Assembly (NCBI GenBank): GCA_902795935.1
Contig: CADBMS010000134.1
Coordinates: 1 to 5,929 of the forward strand
Length of the DNA: 5,929 bases
Reading direction: 5' to 3'
Source of the DNA: an uncultured Methanobrevibacter sp.
Lineage (GTDB): Archaea > Methanobacteriota > Methanobacteria > Methanobacteriales > Methanobacteriaceae
Below the pieces are notes generated by a model. It was not told the DNA's origin and searched no databases. It was given only the letters and a program-made list of their open reading frames with translations. The position numbers were made by a program, and so were the translations under genes. This document shows positions 5,589-5,929 of this stretch, piece after piece. Numbering within the stretch: position 1 is the stretch's first letter; each line of letters opens with the position of its first letter.

Positions 5589-5597
5589 GAGAATCTA

Positions 5598-5628
5598 TTT
5601 TTATTTAATTTTTTTTTATTTTATTTAT
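5598..5628 (+). terminator. T-rich terminator after the histone gene
   Basis: Starting 10 bp past the stop codon are T-runs of 5, 9 and 4 residues separated by single or few A's. There is no obvious hairpin. This is the typical form of an archaeal intrinsic terminator and supports a monocistronic histone mRNA. Confidence 0.65.
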
Positions 5629-5687
5629 CAATGAAACTATTTTTATGGCATAAAATACCAAGTATTAATACAACTCACCTTAATTAG

Positions 5688-5702
5688 TTTATAATATAAA
5701 TA
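5688..5702 (+). promoter_or_regulatory. Possible TATA element for the ABCE1/Rli1 gene
   Basis: TTTATAATATAAATA lies about 90 bp before the ATG at 5785 and would give a leader of roughly 60 nt. A second TATA-like stretch, TTAAAAAATA near 5733-5742, would give a leader of about 20 nt and is equally possible. The gap 5589-5784 otherwise shows only the histone terminator and a 10-bp palindrome GTATTAATAC at 5662-5671. Confidence 0.3.
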
Positions 5703-5774
5703 ATGTTAGATATCAATATATTAAACAAATAATTAAAAAATACTAATATTATCAATTCATTTTTTAACACGTTT

Positions 5775-5780
5775 GGTGAT
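5775..5780 (+). promoter_or_regulatory. Ribosome binding site of ABCE1/Rli1
   Basis: GGTGAT lies 4 nt before the ATG at 5785, the same type of site as used by the histone and zinc-ribbon genes, and fixes the start codon. Confidence 0.7.
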
Positions 5781-5784
5781 ACAC

Positions 5785-5929
5785 ATGAGTAGGATTTCTA
5801 TATTAGACCATGATAGATGCCAACCAAAAAAATGTAATTATGTATGTATGAATTACTGTCCTGGCGTTAGAATGGAAGAAGACACAATAACAATAGATGA
5901 AAAAACAAAAAAACCATTAATATCAGAAG
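5785..5929 (+). CDS. ABCE1/Rli1 ribosome-recycling ATPase, N-terminus only
   Basis: First 48 codons of the archaeal ABCE1 (RNase L inhibitor homologue), a soluble twin-ATPase with an N-terminal iron-sulfur domain that splits ribosomes after termination together with aPelota or aRF1 and acts again at initiation. Seen: [16 protein letters not shown], then a 4Fe-4S cysteine pattern with Cys12, Cys17, Cys21 and Cys25 followed by Pro-Gly-Val, and the linker toward a second cluster (KKPLISE). The second cluster and both ATPase domains lie past the right edge (the full protein is normally about 590 residues). The start has GGTGAT at 5775-5780, 4 nt upstream of the ATG, and aligns with the family start. 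It lies 196 bp after the histone, beyond its terminator, so it is probably separately transcribed. Identification is firm because this N-terminus is highly conserved. Confidence 0.95.
   Translation, partial: MSRISILDHDRCQPKKCNYVCMNYCPGVRMEEDTITIDEKTKKPLISE

Noticed and set aside
5631..5687. 18-codon plus-strand ORF between the histone and ABCE1 genes
   Set aside because: It starts directly after the histone T-rich terminator with no ribosome-binding site, and is too short to separate from chance.

Overview
The window looks like chromosomal DNA of an AT-rich methanogenic archaeon of the order Methanobacteriales, most plausibly a gut-type genus such as Methanosphaera or Methanobrevibacter. The support is an archaeal histone, archaeal EF-1 beta, archaeal-type Pth2, an ABCE1/Rli1 homologue, a methanofuran-biosynthesis kinase (MfnE), TTTAAATA-type archaeal TATA boxes, GGTGA-type Shine-Dalgarno sites and T-rich terminators. 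The genus is inferred from base composition and protein resemblance, not proven.

Layout. From 1 to 1570 (minus) lies the N-terminal ~523 residues of a CpaF/TadA-type secretion or pilus ATPase, cut by the left edge. From 1790 to 3052 (minus) is a complete TctA-like polytopic membrane permease without visible partner subunits. From 3150 to 4836 (minus) runs a compact cluster, in transcription order pth2 (4836-4498), mfnE (4467-3808), a 53-residue four-knuckle zinc-ribbon protein too short for most ORF callers (3805-3644), then after a 224-bp gap ef1b (3419-3150). A 542-bp very AT-rich intergenic region (4837-5378) separates this cluster from rightward genes: an archaeal histone (5379-5588) and the first 48 residues of the ribosome-recycling ATPase ABCE1/Rli1 (5785 to the right edge).

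How the genes fit together. Pth2, EF-1 beta and ABCE1 are all translation factors: peptidyl-tRNA rescue, EF-1 alpha recharging and ribosome recycling. MfnE belongs to methanogenesis cofactor synthesis and sits between them, so the cluster mixes growth-linked translation functions with C1-carrier supply. The zinc ribbon is translationally coupled to mfnE (its ribosome-binding site lies in the mfnE 3' end). The permease follows ef1b, with T-runs between them, and may be its own transcription unit. The ATPase has its own promoter.

This is mostly conserved core genome, and I see no convincing new multi-gene system. The points most worth a second look are a GC-richer island holding a possible 29-residue membrane peptide (5180-5269), a repeated TATA-plus-GTATTAC arrangement upstream of ef1b, a perfect 10-bp-arm palindrome abutting the zinc-ribbon stop codon, and a 17-bp exact repeat of the putative pth2 promoter.
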